Shown here: one piece after another, positions 27,084 to 35,571 of the stretch | Numbering within the stretch: position 1 is the stretch's first letter | How the letters are laid out: every line of letters begins with the position of its first letter | Assembly (NCBI GenBank): GCA_001768515.1 | Contig: MEOA01000067.1 | Coordinates: 56,735-120,734 of the forward strand | From: Bacteroidetes bacterium GWE2_42_24 | Lineage (GTDB): Bacteria; Bacteroidota; Bacteroidia; Bacteroidales; TTA-H9 | Length of the DNA stretch: 64,000 nt | Reading direction: 5' to 3' | Notes under the pieces: generated by a model | The model's input: the letters and a program-made list of their open reading frames with translations, nothing else | Database searches by the model: none | What the model was told of the DNA's origin: nothing | Position numbers and translations under genes: made by a program

Positions 27084-29117
27084 ATGAAGCTCGAACTCTA
27101 TTCTGATTTTAAACCTACTGGTGATCAGCCCGAAGCAATACAACAACTCACAGATGGATTATTGAGGGGGGATCAATCACAGGTTTTGATGGGGGTGACA
27201 GGATCAGGAAAAACATTTACTGTCGCCAATGTATTGGCCAGAGTCCAAAGACCAGCGCTTATTTTGAGCCATAACAAAACACTGGCGGCTCAACTATATA
27301 CTGAATTCAAACAATTTTTCCCAAAGAATGCAGTGGAGTATTTTGTCTCCTATTACGACTATTATCAACCGGAAGCCTTTATTCCTACTACAAATACATA
27401 TATTGAAAAGGATTTAAGCATCAACGACGAAATCGAAAAGCTACGCCTGAGTGCAACAACTTCATTACTTTCAGGCCGGCGTGATGTGGTCGTGGTTTCT
27501 TCAGTCTCTTGTCTTTATGGAATTGGCAATCCTGAGGATTTTGCTGAGAACGTGATCAGGTTGACAAGAGGAATGCTTCTGAGTCGGAATGGTCTTCTTC
27601 AGCGGTTGGTAGGTTCGCTTTACAGTCGAACTGAGATTGACTTCCAGCGGGGAAGATTCAGAGTCAAGGGTGACACTGTTGATGTATTCCCGGCTTATTC
27701 GGATCATGGTGTGCGAATTGTGTTCTGGGGTGATGAAGTTGAATCATTGTCGGTTTTCGATCCCCTGACGGGTACCGGGATCGAAGTATTGGAGCAACTT
27801 AGTATTTATCCGGCTACGATTTTTGTTACAAATCAGGATCAGTTAAAGAGGGCTATAGTCAGAATTCAGGATGATCTTGTCAAACAAGTCGAGTATTTTA
27901 AACAGATTGGCAAACATATTGAAGCCAAGCGCTTGGAAGATAGAGTTGTTTATGATCTTGAAATGATGCGTGAATTAGGTTATTGTTCAGGTATTGAGAA
28001 CTATTCAAGATATTTTGATGGGCGAAAGCCTGGTACACGTCCATTCTGTCTTCTCGATTTTTTTCCTTCTGACTATATAATGGTCATTGACGAGAGTCAT
28101 GCTTCAATTCCACAGATTAAGGCTATGTATGGGGGAGACAGAAGCAGAAAACAGACATTGGTCGAATATGGTTTTCGGCTTCCGGCTGCAATGGATAACA
28201 GACCTTTAAAATTTGAAGAATTTGAAAGCCTGACTCCGCAGACTATATTTGTTAGTGCAACTCCTGCTGACTTTGAACTTCAAAAAAGCGATGGAGTAAT
28301 CGTCGAACAGTTAATCAGGCCTACAGGATTATTGGATCCGGTTATTGAAGTTCGTCCCAGCTTAAACCAGGTTGATGATTTACTTGAGGAGATTGAGCGT
28401 ACAACAACAAATGGAGACAGGGTGCTGGTAACCACTTTGACTAAAAGACTTGCAGAAGAGCTGACGCGTTTTTTTCAAAAAGCAAATATAAAATGCCGAT
28501 ATATTCATTCTGACGTTGAGACTCTGGAGCGGGTTGAAATCATGCGAGACCTCAGATTAGGCATTTTCGATGTTCTCATTGGTGTTAATCTGTTGAGAGA
28601 AGGTCTCGATTTACCAGAGGTTGCTCTGGTAGCCATTCTCGATGCTGATAAAGAGGGCTTTTTAAGATCAGAGCGCTCTCTGACCCAGACAGCTGGCCGG
28701 GCAGCACGTAATATTGGAAGTAAGGTAATTATGTATGCCGACATTATGACAAATTCCATGCGGAATACCATTAATGAGACAGAAAGAAGGAGATACAAAC
28801 AGATGAAATACAATGAGATAAATAACATTACTCCCACTCAGATTGTAAAGCCGATCGAACACTCTTTTAGTGGCAGTCAGGAAGCTAAACGTTCAGAACA
28901 GAGAAATAAGCTATCAGATGATAGTTATCATACAACCAGAGCTGCGGAGAATGATATTAAATATCTAAGTATAAGTGATTTATCTAAACTTCAGACAAAG
29001 GTCAGGCATGAACTGGAGGAAGCTGTCATCGCCTTGGAGTTTATTGAAGCAGCAAGACTTCGGGATGAACTTACCGAAATTACCTTACGGATAGGCGCTA
29101 TTAAAAATGTCAAATAA
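27084..29117 (+). CDS. uvrB: UvrABC excision repair subunit B
   Basis: A 677-residue DNA-damage verification helicase of nucleotide excision repair, which acts with UvrA and UvrC. Features in order: GDQPEAIQQL motif, Walker A GVTGSGKT (36-43), the beta-hairpin region YYDYYQPEAFIP that clamps DNA, Walker B region MVIDESHASIPQ, helicase motifs VSATPADFE and LREGLDLPEV, QTAGRAARN (motif VI), and a C-terminal UVR domain (LEEAVIALEFIEAARLRDEL) for UvrC contact. Full length and start match the family. It is flanked by a terminator upstream and a promoter-bearing gap downstream, so it is probably transcribed alone. Confidence 0.97.
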   Translation: MKLELYSDFKPTGDQPEAIQQLTDGLLRGDQSQVLMGVTGSGKTFTVANVLARVQRPALILSHNKTLAAQLYTEFKQFFPKNAVEYFVSYYDYYQPEAFIPTTNTYIEKDLSINDEIEKLRLSATTSLLSGRRDVVVVSSVSCLYGIGNPEDFAENVIRLTRGMLLSRNGLLQRLVGSLYSRTEIDFQRGRFRVKGDTVDVFPAYSDHGVRIVFWGDEVESLSVFDPLTGTGIEVLEQLSIYPATIFVTNQDQLKRAIVRIQDDLVKQVEYFKQIGKHIEAKRLEDRVVYDLEMMRELGYCSGIENYSRYFDGRKPGTRPFCLLDFFPSDYIMVIDESHASIPQIKAMYGGDRSRKQTLVEYGFRLPAAMDNRPLKFEEFESLTPQTIFVSATPADFELQKSDGVIVEQLIRPTGLLDPVIEVRPSLNQVDDLLEEIERTTTNGDRVLVTTLTKRLAEELTRFFQKANIKCRYIHSDVETLERVEIMRDLRLGIFDVLIGVNLLREGLDLPEVALVAILDADKEGFLRSERSLTQTAGRAARNIGSKVIMYADIMTNSMRNTINETERRRYKQMKYNEINNITPTQIVKPIEHSFSGSQEAKRSEQRNKLSDDSYHTTRAAENDIKYLSISDLSKLQTKVRHELEEAVIALEFIEAARLRDELTEITLRIGAIKNVK

Positions 29118-29167
29118 CTAATAGTTAGTAATTTGACAATATCTGAAATGATTTTTAATAAAAAATA

Positions 29168-29198
29168 TTGCACCATTTTTAAATTCTTCGTATTTTCG
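29168..29198 (+). promoter_or_regulatory. Promoter of the exopolysaccharide locus
   Basis: TTG at 29168-29170 and TATTTTCG at 29191-29198, 20 bases apart, match the phylum consensus with one change in the -7 element. The start codon of the receiver gene is 25 bases downstream, and no terminator is seen before 37325. Confidence 0.55.
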
Positions 29199-29222
29199 GC
29201 ATTGTAGATAAATCAGATAATA

Positions 29223-29609
29223 ATGAAGAAGAAGATTCTGGTGATTGATGATGAACAGAGCATTAGATTGCTATTGGAGAACTTCCTGAAAAAAGAATAT
29301 GAGGTTGCTACGAAAGCCAACGGAGAAGAGGGATTACTCTGGCTCGAGACAAATGTACCACATCTGATTATTTGCGATATCCAAATGCCCGTTCTTGATG
29401 GCTATGCTTTCATTGCAAAAGTCAGAGCCAGTGGTTTTCAGAAACATACTCCGATATTGATGCTTTCTGGTGAAGAAAATAGTGAGAGCAGGGTAAAATG
29501 TTTTAGACTTGGGGCTCAGGATTTTCTCGTTAAACCATTTAATTTTCAAGAGCTTGAAGAATTAATCAAGAAAAATATTTTCCCGATACATTTTGCGCTT
29601 GAGTGGTAA
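29223..29609 (+). CDS. Stand-alone response-regulator receiver
   Basis: A 128-residue CheY-like protein with one receiver domain and no output domain. All active-site residues are present: acidic pair VIDDE (9-10), acceptor Asp52 in ICDIQMPVLDG, Ser in MLSGE and Lys in LVKPFNF. It should act through protein contact when phosphorylated. It lies 13 bases upstream of a protein that fuses a degenerate receiver to a sugar transferase, at the head of the polysaccharide operon. I infer that it controls polysaccharide initiation, perhaps by pairing with that pseudo-receiver. The cognate kinase is not adjacent; hybrid kinases at 52.7-56.5 kb are candidates. Confidence 0.92.
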   Translation: MKKKILVIDDEQSIRLLLENFLKKEYEVATKANGEEGLLWLETNVPHLIICDIQMPVLDGYAFIAKVRASGFQKHTPILMLSGEENSESRVKCFRLGAQDFLVKPFNFQELEELIKKNIFPIHFALEW

Positions 29610-29621
29610 TGCTCATAAATT

Positions 29622-30815
29622 ATGCTTAATATGGAAACACCGATTCTTCCTTTAAAAGTTTTATACGTTGGAGCCGATGCCCTCATTATAGAGCAAATGG
29701 AAGCAAATAATGATGTTTTCAGCTTATTAAATGTAGAAAATAGTCTTCAGGCCATTAAATTTTTAGATGAGAATAAAGATATCGACTCTATTCTTTGTGA
29801 GGAGTGGCTGCCAGGCGATAATGGAATTGATCTCTTCAGATTTATTCGGAATAAGGGAAACACGAAATTGCCTTTTTTCATATTATCTCATGATTTTCAA
29901 GCAACAAAAATCGTTGAAGCATTTAAGGCAGGGATAAATGACTACTTTGTTACTCCTCTTAGTCTCCACAACCTGGAATATCGAACACGTTTTGTTAAAA
30001 GCTTTCTGTCAGCCACAAGCACTACGGTAACCGAAGCTACGCCAGATGATTACAAAATGGATATTAAAAAGAGGCTCTTCGATGTAGTTGTGGCTTCTTT
30101 CGGATTGCTTGCCCTCTCCCCCATCCTTTTTTTATCTGTTCTAGCTATTTGGGTCGAATCAGGTTTTAAAGGAAAGGTTTATTATATTAGTAAACGATTT
30201 GGCCGTTATCAAACATTCAGCTTCTTTAAACTTCGCACAATGTATCTTGACGCTGATAAACGACTAAAAGACCTTGCTCATTTGAATCAGTATGCCGCTG
30301 AACAGGAAGATGTTCCGGTTACAGTTAGCCCATGCCCACGATGTTCAAAAATGCAGGAAGGTATGCATTGTTCCCAGCTTCTGAATTACGGTAATGAGAA
30401 GATATGTGAATATTGGTATCTGGAGCAAAAGAAAAGTCGTGGACAGGCTGCATTTATAAAAATTAAAGATGACCCCAGAATAACCAGGATTGGCAGGATA
30501 TTAAGAAATACCAGTATAGATGAATTGCCTCAACTTATAAATGTGATAAAAGGTGATATGTCTATCGTTGGCAACAGACCTCTTCCCTTATATGAAGCCA
30601 ATATGCTTACCACAGACCAGTTCAGCCGACGTTTTGGGGCTCCCGCCGGTATTACCGGATTATGGCAGGTAGAAAAACGTGGAAGAAAAGGTACCATGTC
30701 AGAAGAGGAAAGAAAGTTACTGGATAACAACTATGCTGATAATAATTCTTTCTGGGGCGATATTCTTTTAATTTTAAGGACTATACCTGCTGTTTTCCAG
30801 AAAGAGAATGTATAA
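29622..30815 (+). CDS. Pseudo-receiver fused to an initiating sugar-phosphate transferase
   Basis: A 397-residue fusion. Residues about 10-125 follow a receiver fold but lack its active site: the acidic pair is Gly-Ala (VLYVGAD), the acceptor Asp is Glu60 (ILCEEWLPGDNG) and the conserved Lys is Thr111 (FVTPLSL). Residues about 145-397 are a bacterial sugar transferase that loads a sugar phosphate onto undecaprenyl phosphate: KRLFDVVVASFGLLALSPI with the membrane helix, SFFKLRTMYLDA, RIGRILRNTSIDELPQL, DMSIVGNRPLP and GITGLWQVEKRGR. Between KLRTM and RIGRILR is an insert with Cys-x2-Cys-x8-Cys-x11-Cys (CPRCSKM... to EKICEYW), a possible metal site. It starts the lipid-linked repeat unit, probably under control through the N-terminal domain. 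Confidence 0.88.
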   Translation: MLNMETPILPLKVLYVGADALIIEQMEANNDVFSLLNVENSLQAIKFLDENKDIDSILCEEWLPGDNGIDLFRFIRNKGNTKLPFFILSHDFQATKIVEAFKAGINDYFVTPLSLHNLEYRTRFVKSFLSATSTTVTEATPDDYKMDIKKRLFDVVVASFGLLALSPILFLSVLAIWVESGFKGKVYYISKRFGRYQTFSFFKLRTMYLDADKRLKDLAHLNQYAAEQEDVPVTVSPCPRCSKMQEGMHCSQLLNYGNEKICEYWYLEQKKSRGQAAFIKIKDDPRITRIGRILRNTSIDELPQLINVIKGDMSIVGNRPLPLYEANMLTTDQFSRRFGAPAGITGLWQVEKRGRKGTMSEEERKLLDNNYADNNSFWGDILLILRTIPAVFQKENV

Positions 30816-30824
30816 TTTTATATC

Positions 30825-31589
30825 ATGATAGCACGAAAAACAATTTATATTGCCATCGTCTTTTGTAGCCTGTTCTTTAAACAGGCTATCTTGCATTCTC
30901 AGGAGGTGGATGATAGCACGTTTGTTTTTAACCCGATCATTGATGATATTACCAAGAGGATTCCTCCTCTGGAAACACTCATAGACTCTGCTATTGCTAA
31001 CTCACCTTACCTGAAGAATCGAAATAACATGGTGACTAAAATGCAATATGAGTTTAAATCAGCTCAGCGAAAGATACTTAATTCAATGTCAGTTAGTGGT
31101 TCGATGAATTATGGAAGGAATTCTTTCAGTACGCTGAGTGATATTGTTTCTGTAATTGAATCATCTACACAAGATAATTTTGTATATAATGTTGGCCTGT
31201 CTGTACGCTTGTCCATTTTTGATATAGCCAACAGGAGAAACGAGCTTAACATTGCCCGAAAAGAAATCGAAGAGTCGATTAATTCTTTGGAAGAGAAAGT
31301 ATTTGAAATAAAGAAGGAGGTTACTTTTCAATACAATGATTTAATTCTCAAACAGAAGCTCCTCAAAATTGCAAGCGATAACATGCTTACTTCCCAAATG
31401 AGAATGGTCATGATTGAGCAGAAGTTTCTTAATAATGAAATTGCACTTGAGGAATTATCACGTATCATGGAATGGCATTCTGATGCTCAGATTGCGTATG
31501 AGACGGCTGCAATTGAATTAATGAATGCCTATATTTTGCTGGAACTGACTTGTGGTTTGAAGTTTAATCTAATGAATAAAATTGATTAA
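30825..31589 (+). CDS. Half-length TolC-like outer-membrane protein
   Basis: A 254-residue exported protein. A signal peptide (IYIAIVFCSLFF...) is followed by a TolC-family pattern: PPLETLIDSAIANSPYLKNRNN opening helix, two beta-like segments (MSVSGSMNYGR..., NVGLSVRLSIFD) and long amphipathic helices (FEIKKEVTFQYNDLILKQKLL). TolC proteins contain two such repeats in about 430-480 residues; here only one is present and no frameshift is seen. Standing between the initiating enzyme and the Wzz protein, it probably forms or lines the outer-membrane exit for the polysaccharide, as a larger oligomer. No Wza-type export protein with a poly-export domain is in the window, which supports this. The stop is 11 bases before the Wzz start. 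Confidence 0.75.
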   Translation: MIARKTIYIAIVFCSLFFKQAILHSQEVDDSTFVFNPIIDDITKRIPPLETLIDSAIANSPYLKNRNNMVTKMQYEFKSAQRKILNSMSVSGSMNYGRNSFSTLSDIVSVIESSTQDNFVYNVGLSVRLSIFDIANRRNELNIARKEIEESINSLEEKVFEIKKEVTFQYNDLILKQKLLKIASDNMLTSQMRMVMIEQKFLNNEIALEELSRIMEWHSDAQIAYETAAIELMNAYILLELTCGLKFNLMNKID

Positions 31590-31600
31590 AAGAACAATCA

Positions 31601-34198
31601 ATGAACTTGTTAAGAATTTTACGAATACTCAAAAAAAACATCCTTCTTATAGTGATAGTACCTATCCTATTTGCATTGATCGTAAAACAATTGACAAAAA
31701 AAGAGGTTCTTTCTTATGAGTCTGAAATGACGTTGTTTACGGGATTAGTCTCTGGTGGACAATTAGATCAAAGTTCAAAAGGGATTAACATATACGGACT
31801 AAATAACGCATTTGATAATTTACTTAATTTAATTAAATCGAGGGAAGTTGCTACTGAAACTGGTATGCGACTACTCGCGCAGCATTTATCCTTGTCATCA
31901 CCCGACCCTACAAAGATTTTTCAGGAAAACTATGATTGGGTCAATGAGTTTGTACCTCAATATATTAAGTCAATGAGGTATTCACATAATGAAATTAATC
32001 CTCAAGAAAAAAAAGTCTTAGACAGAACTGACAATGAAACAGATACAGCCTTTCTTGAAGATGATAGTTTTGTGCTTGATGGAAAGGTTTTATACTTACC
32101 CCAATCGGGTGAAGACTTAAAAGCAATAGCGGTTAAATTTAATGTGCCGGTAAGCGATTTGCTTTCCTTAAACGGACTTGAAACTATTGATTTACAAAGT
32201 GGGCAACCAATTATTATACGACTTGATGAAAATTCCGACAACGCTGACTATATAAAACAATCAGAACCAAAGGAGAATTTAGTTTCCTCCAACATATCCG
32301 AGCATGAGAAGTTTGTTCAAAGATTGATTCTTTATGCTTCAAGTGACGATACGAATTTTCTTTCTAAACTACTATACTCAAAGAATCCGTTTTATAGCAT
32401 TACAGCTATGTCTGAAGTTTCTGCTCATCGAATCGAGAGTAGTGATATGGTGAGAATGAGAGTATCAGGTTCCGACCCTGGAATATGCCAGCAAACCTTG
32501 TTGATAATGGCTGAAGTGGTTATTAGAAAGTATAAAGATATCAAAGCAAATGAATCTGATGCGGTCGTCAAATACTTCATGAATGAAGTAAATCGAACTT
32601 CAAAAAGACTTCAGAATGCAGAGGAAAGACTATTAAAATTTAATGAACAAAACAGTATTATAAATTACTACGAACAGAGTAGAGTTGTTGCCATCCAAAA
32701 AGAAAATCTGGATGTCGATTATCAGAATGAGCATATTCGTTATGCAGCTTCTTCGGCTGTACTGAGAAAACTTGAGGAAAAGATGGGTCTTCGGCAAGCT
32801 ATTCAGCTTCAAACCAGTTCAATTCTACATTTGAGAAATAAGCTTTCAGAAATTACAACGCAGATATCTCTTACCGAATCCTTTAAAGACCCAGAAGTCA
32901 AAAACCAACAAAAGTTAACAGCGTTAAAGGTTGAGGCCGATCGGATAAAAAAGGAACTTACCGAAAAGGTAAAGTCATTGTATGGTAATAACACGGCGAT
33001 CGATGGGGTTCCGCTAGTCAACATTATGAATGCGTGGCTTGAAAACACTATAATTTATGAACAAAGCCGGGCAAGCCTAAAGATTCTTTCGGACAGAGTA
33101 CGTGAATTTTTCGAGTATTATAGAACCTTTGCTCCTTTAGGAGCTACTCAAAAAAGACTTGAAAGGGAAATTAATGTCGCTGAACAAGAGTATCTTTCAT
33201 TGCTTAACTCTTTAAATCAGAGCAAGCTCGCTCAACAGAATGTTGAACTTTCAGCAGATATTAAGACAATCGATCCACCAAACTACCCGTTAAAACCAAA
33301 ACCTGGTAAATCGGGTATCTTAATAGCTGCTTCGGCAGTGGCTGGATTCTTTTTAATGATTTTCATTATCGTTGCGCTTGAGTTTTTGAATTCTACAATA
33401 CGAACACCAGAGCGATTGGAAGAATTGTCAAATTTAAAGGTCATCGGCGTTTATCCATCAACAGTTCAGGGCGACTACTCTTACGATATGAAATTTATCA
33501 CAACAAAGTTGGTGGATCTAATTGTTCAATCGATTGAGGTGTATTCGATAAAGACAAGTACCTCCAGACCCAAAATCATTGCTTTGATAAGTTCAATGGA
33601 TGGTGAGGGTAAAAGCTATATGGGTCTCAGAGTGTGTCGTCAGATGAGAAAATTAGGCCTTAATGTCTTATTCATTCAGCCTGAAAAAAATCAGAAAGAA
33701 GAAAACATCAGCCATCCATCTTCATTGTACAGCAAATTTTCACACAAGTTTAACAGCTTTTTCTTTGGACAGAAATGGAGTGAAGAAATTGAAAAATGCG
33801 AGCATAATGTTTTCTATAATGTTGATAATAAATATTACAATTCCACCAATATAACTGAACTGGCTTTACTGGGTCAAAGTCAGGGATTATCAGATTTTAA
33901 TTACATCTTACTTGAAATACCTGGTATCGTACTCAACCCTTATCCAACTAAATTACTACAGAACTGTGATTTATTGTTAATGGTTTTTCGGGCAAATAGA
34001 AATTGGAGAAAGTCAGATTCGCAGTCAATCAGCACTTTGCTACACGGTGAGATTCCAAGACCATTGGCAATATTGAATGGAACAGAAATGGACATAGTTG
34101 AAGAACAACTTGGCGATTTGCCTAAACATCGGACATGGCTTCGCAGAATGGTTAAAAGAGTGGTTCTTTTAAAATTTCATGAGAAACGCAAACTGTAG
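31601..34198 (+). CDS. Wzz-type polysaccharide co-polymerase with LysM insert and degenerate tyrosine-kinase domain
   Basis: An 865-residue inner-membrane protein. Helix 1 is near 12-30 (ILLIVIVPILFALIV) and helix 2 near 570-595 (GILIAASAVAGFFLMIFIIVA), preceded by the Pro-rich PNYPLKPKPGK typical of the Wzz family. The periplasmic part has long coiled coils (about 320-560) and, unusually, a LysM-like segment near 160-210 (DLKAIAVKFNVPVSDLLSLN then LQSGQPIIIRL). The cytosolic C-terminus resembles a bacterial tyrosine kinase: Walker A-like SSMDGEGKSY (near 663), but Walker A' is VLFIQPEKN without the Asp pair, Walker B-like is YILLEIPG, and no Tyr cluster ends the protein. It may regulate chain length without kinase activity. 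Neighbours are the TolC-like gene and the flippase. Confidence 0.85.
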   Translation: MNLLRILRILKKNILLIVIVPILFALIVKQLTKKEVLSYESEMTLFTGLVSGGQLDQSSKGINIYGLNNAFDNLLNLIKSREVATETGMRLLAQHLSLSSPDPTKIFQENYDWVNEFVPQYIKSMRYSHNEINPQEKKVLDRTDNETDTAFLEDDSFVLDGKVLYLPQSGEDLKAIAVKFNVPVSDLLSLNGLETIDLQSGQPIIIRLDENSDNADYIKQSEPKENLVSSNISEHEKFVQRLILYASSDDTNFLSKLLYSKNPFYSITAMSEVSAHRIESSDMVRMRVSGSDPGICQQTLLIMAEVVIRKYKDIKANESDAVVKYFMNEVNRTSKRLQNAEERLLKFNEQNSIINYYEQSRVVAIQKENLDVDYQNEHIRYAASSAVLRKLEEKMGLRQAIQLQTSSILHLRNKLSEITTQISLTESFKDPEVKNQQKLTALKVEADRIKKELTEKVKSLYGNNTAIDGVPLVNIMNAWLENTIIYEQSRASLKILSDRVREFFEYYRTFAPLGATQKRLEREINVAEQEYLSLLNSLNQSKLAQQNVELSADIKTIDPPNYPLKPKPGKSGILIAASAVAGFFLMIFIIVALEFLNSTIRTPERLEELSNLKVIGVYPSTVQGDYSYDMKFITTKLVDLIVQSIEVYSIKTSTSRPKIIALISSMDGEGKSYMGLRVCRQMRKLGLNVLFIQPEKNQKEENISHPSSLYSKFSHKFNSFFFGQKWSEEIEKCEHNVFYNVDNKYYNSTNITELALLGQSQGLSDFNYILLEIPGIVLNPYPTKLLQNCDLLLMVFRANRNWRKSDSQSISTLLHGEIPRPLAILNGTEMDIVEEQLGDLPKHRTWLRRMVKRVVLLKFHEKRKL

Positions 34199-34203
34199 GA
34201 TAA

Positions 34204-35571
34204 ATGATTAATGCCATTATCAAAATCTTCAGGACTAAGGAAGCATTATCATTAATAGGTAGTTTAACTTCTGCCTTCTACGGCTTGGCTAATTTTATGA
34301 TTCTTGCCAGAATTCTGACCCTTGAGGATTTCGGCAGATGGCAAATACTTTTGGCCACAGCAGCATTCATAGAAATGATCAGATTTGGAGTGACTGAACA
34401 TGCTACAATAAAGTATCTCAGTGGCGCCACTGCAGATGCAAGAAAATCATTGATTGGAGCAAACTATAGAATTGGCTTCCTTTTAACCTTATTACCGGCC
34501 TTACTGGTTTTCATTTTGGGGCTTATATTTAAAGACGCAATAAGTCATTCAGGTTTCGATTTGTTTTTTGTTTGGTATCCACTAATAGCTTTACTCGGGT
34601 TTCCTGCAAGGAATACGTCAACACTACTCCAATCAGAAATGCGGTTTGGTGATATTTTAATTCTTAACTTATCCCAAGGAACACTATTTTTTCTATTATT
34701 AGCCGTTTTATATTTTGGTCAGTATAGTGTTTCTATAAATGTCATTGCGTTTGCTGAAGTGGTACTGTTGACATTGAATTCATTTGCTTGCATGGCTCTG
34801 AAATGGGATGGATTACGCTTTGTCAGGTATGCAACTAAAGAGGCACGAGAAAAAATCCTTAAATTCGGAAAGTACGCGTCTATTACACTTATGGGGAGTA
34901 ATTTACTTAGGAGTGCCGATAGCTGGTTAATTACATTAAGCCCTTTGGGTCCGGCTGCAGTTGCCGTTTATTCAATTCCACTGAAGTTAATGGAGATACT
35001 ACAAATTCCTCTCAGGAGCGTTTCTGCTACTGCGTATCCTGCTATGTCCAAATCGCATGAGGAAGGCGATTTTCTTAACATACGATATATATTTAATTCA
35101 CGAATTGGTTTTTTAACGCTGGCTTTTATTCCTGCAATAATATTTGCAGTAGTATTTCCGGAGTTCTTAATTCGGATTTTAGCTGGTAAGGAGTATCTAC
35201 TGTCTTCTGGTAGCCCTGTATTAGTATTTCAGATAATGACGCTTTATGGCATTTTATTACCGTTTGACAAATTCACAGGGGTGGCACTTGATGCAATTGA
35301 CAAGCCGAATCTAAACTCCATAAAAGTATTTGTAATGGTGGTAACAAATGTTTTAGGAGATATTATTGCTCTCTGGCTTTTCGAGAGTTTAGTCGGAGTT
35401 GCAATTGCAAGTATCCTGTTTACAATAGTCGGATCCGTTCTTGGATTTTACTATTTGAAAAAAGACTTAGACCTGAAATTATATAGCATAATACCAACAG
35501 GAGCAAAACTATTGCAATATCAGATCATGAGCTTGCTTAAGAAAGATTCTCCGTTTGATAAAAAGCAATGA
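34204..35571 (+). CDS. Wzx-type oligosaccharide flippase
   Basis: A 455-residue polytopic membrane protein with about 12 hydrophobic helices. The start resembles the polysaccharide-synthesis flippase family (LIGSLTSAFYGLANFMILARILTLEDFGRW), followed by alternating helices and short polar loops. It should move the undecaprenyl-linked repeat unit from the cytoplasmic to the periplasmic face. It starts 5 bases after the Wzz stop and overlaps the next gene (Wzy) by 4 bases (ATGA), so it is translationally coupled. Substrate specificity cannot be read from sequence. Confidence 0.88.
   Translation: MINAIIKIFRTKEALSLIGSLTSAFYGLANFMILARILTLEDFGRWQILLATAAFIEMIRFGVTEHATIKYLSGATADARKSLIGANYRIGFLLTLLPALLVFILGLIFKDAISHSGFDLFFVWYPLIALLGFPARNTSTLLQSEMRFGDILILNLSQGTLFFLLLAVLYFGQYSVSINVIAFAEVVLLTLNSFACMALKWDGLRFVRYATKEAREKILKFGKYASITLMGSNLLRSADSWLITLSPLGPAAVAVYSIPLKLMEILQIPLRSVSATAYPAMSKSHEEGDFLNIRYIFNSRIGFLTLAFIPAIIFAVVFPEFLIRILAGKEYLLSSGSPVLVFQIMTLYGILLPFDKFTGVALDAIDKPNLNSIKVFVMVVTNVLGDIIALWLFESLVGVAIASILFTIVGSVLGFYYLKKDLDLKLYSIIPTGAKLLQYQIMSLLKKDSPFDKKQ

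Noticed and set aside
29622..30020. N-terminal domain of the sugar transferase as an active response regulator
   Set aside because: The acidic pair, acceptor Asp and Lys are all replaced, so phosphorylation there is not expected; annotated as a pseudo-receiver.
30825..31589. Half TolC as a truncated pseudogene
   Set aside because: It has an intact start, signal peptide and stop, and tight spacing to both neighbours in an operon; no second repeat remnant follows in any frame.
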